Assembly (NCBI GenBank): GCA_033002965.1
Contig: JAURVB010012674.1
Span: 1-64,000, forward strand
Length of the DNA stretch: 64,000 bases
DNA from: Piper betle
Taxonomy: Eukaryota; Streptophyta; Magnoliopsida; Piperales; Piperaceae
Direction: 5' to 3'
Under the pieces are notes generated by a model, which saw only the letters and a program-made list of their open reading frames with translations, ran no database searches and had not been told where the DNA came from. Both the position numbers and the translations under genes were made by a program. Numbering within the stretch: position 1 is the first letter of the stretch; every line of letters starts with the position of its first letter. Of the stretch, positions 63,116 to 64,000 are shown one piece after another.

Positions 63116-64000
63116 CTCGGCGTCGGTCGTCGGCCGGCGGGCGGAGGGTGTTTACGATTTCGTGCCCCCAATTCCAAACGCAAAAGCAGAAAAAAAGAGC
63201 GGGTGCGACCTACGGGCTTCACCTTGACTGGTTGGTTCATTCACCGCTTATCTCCAAGCTTAGGCCCCCCATTAGCAACTTAATAATTTAATAAAAACCA
63301 AAAATCTAATCAAACTAAATCAATTCGGTTTGGTTCTAACACAAGCTCCCTTTCGATTTTTAGTTGGGTCGAATAGAAACCAACGTGTACGGTGATATTT
63401 CGGTTTGGAGTAACTAAATTATCTTTAAAACTATTATCTTCTAAAATCATCACGAAGTTATGATATTTATACAATTAAATTTTATTTATATGGTATGATA
63501 TATACACATATATACAATTAAAATTATTCATCAAATGGTTATGTTCATTAAAGTAAATTCTTTTATAACTTATGGTAGAATTTGGTCATTTGGTTTAATT
63601 CATTTTTAAGGGTAATTTAGTTTAGGTTTAATGATGATATATGCCCGCCAAATAAAGTTAGGAGGTTCGGTGGTTAGAAATGCCCATTAATGATTTTGAA
63701 TTTTTAATGTCACACATCAAAAATTATAAATAAGTTTAAAGTGTATGCAATATCTAATTTTTTCATATAGCAAAACACTTTTATTCAATTATTAAATTAA
63801 TTTCACATGGACGGTATTCATTGACAAAACCAAATTTTTATAATATAAACACTTAGTTGTCAAGATATATTTTTGTAAACATTACTTTTAGTTGGTCCAT
63901 TGGTTAACCAAAGAGTACAACTCCCGAAAGATACCACTTTTTATTTAGTAAAAATAGTAAAATATATTTTCACAGTAGTAAAATATAACTAAAGACGTCT
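63116..64000. other. LWD upstream region and AT-rich flank with TTCGGTTTGG motifs
   Basis: The first ~150 bases are the GC-rich 5' flank of the WD40 gene. At about 63320-63420 strings such as TTCGGTTTGG recur, like those at the left end of the window, followed by AT-rich DNA with no gene. Confidence 0.45.

Noticed and set aside
62387..63283. 298-codon plus-strand frame rich in Val, Gly, Glu and Asp
   Set aside because: It is the antisense of the GC-rich first exon of the LWD gene.

Overview
The window is nuclear DNA from a flowering plant. It has spliced genes with GT-AG introns, plant-only families (IQD, XTH, BOI-type RING, plastid GAPDH A, HIPP, PPR-DYW, LWD) and plant LTR elements. Several first exons are strongly GC-rich at third codon positions (IQD, the BOI-like RING gene, the WD40 gene) while other genes are not. 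That 5' GC skew suggests a monocot, but this is inference and I cannot name a species.

Layout. 1.5-9.8 kb: an IQ67-domain gene and a xyloglucan endotransglucosylase/hydrolase gene, both on +. Between them lie a complete 799-bp TRIM retrotransposon with 5-bp target-site duplications and a degenerate TIR element. 9.8-37 kb: a long island with no gene I can support, built of repeats. It holds a GC-rich foldback element inside a TA microsatellite, several ~3 kb copies of one large noncoding repeat family (one split by a 1.87-kb solo LTR with perfect CCTAG target-site duplications), and a 5.9-kb inverted pair of copies of that family. 37.3-38.6 kb: a BOI/BRG-type RING E3 ligase gene with an apparent one-base frameshift in a C-rich tract. 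38.6-44.9 kb: no gene seen.

44.9-57.4 kb is the most interesting part. A complete chloroplast GAPDH-A gene (-) and an intact PPR gene (-) belong to a segment present twice in tandem. The second copy keeps only the GAPA promoter region and its two plastid-transit exons, with splice sites and reading frame intact, followed by a degenerate copy of the PPR gene. The truncated GAPA fragment lies directly upstream of the intact PPR gene on the same strand, so a GAPA-transit-peptide::PPR transcript is possible. A ~3.35-kb block with a HIPP metallochaperone gene occurs in only one of the two copies.

57.7-63.1 kb: a full-length intronless PPR-DYW editing factor (+), a near-perfect hairpin in the following spacer, and an LWD/AN11-type WD40 gene (-). 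The genes share no operon-like logic. Plastid functions (GAPA, the PPR genes) cluster through the duplication rather than through evident co-regulation.
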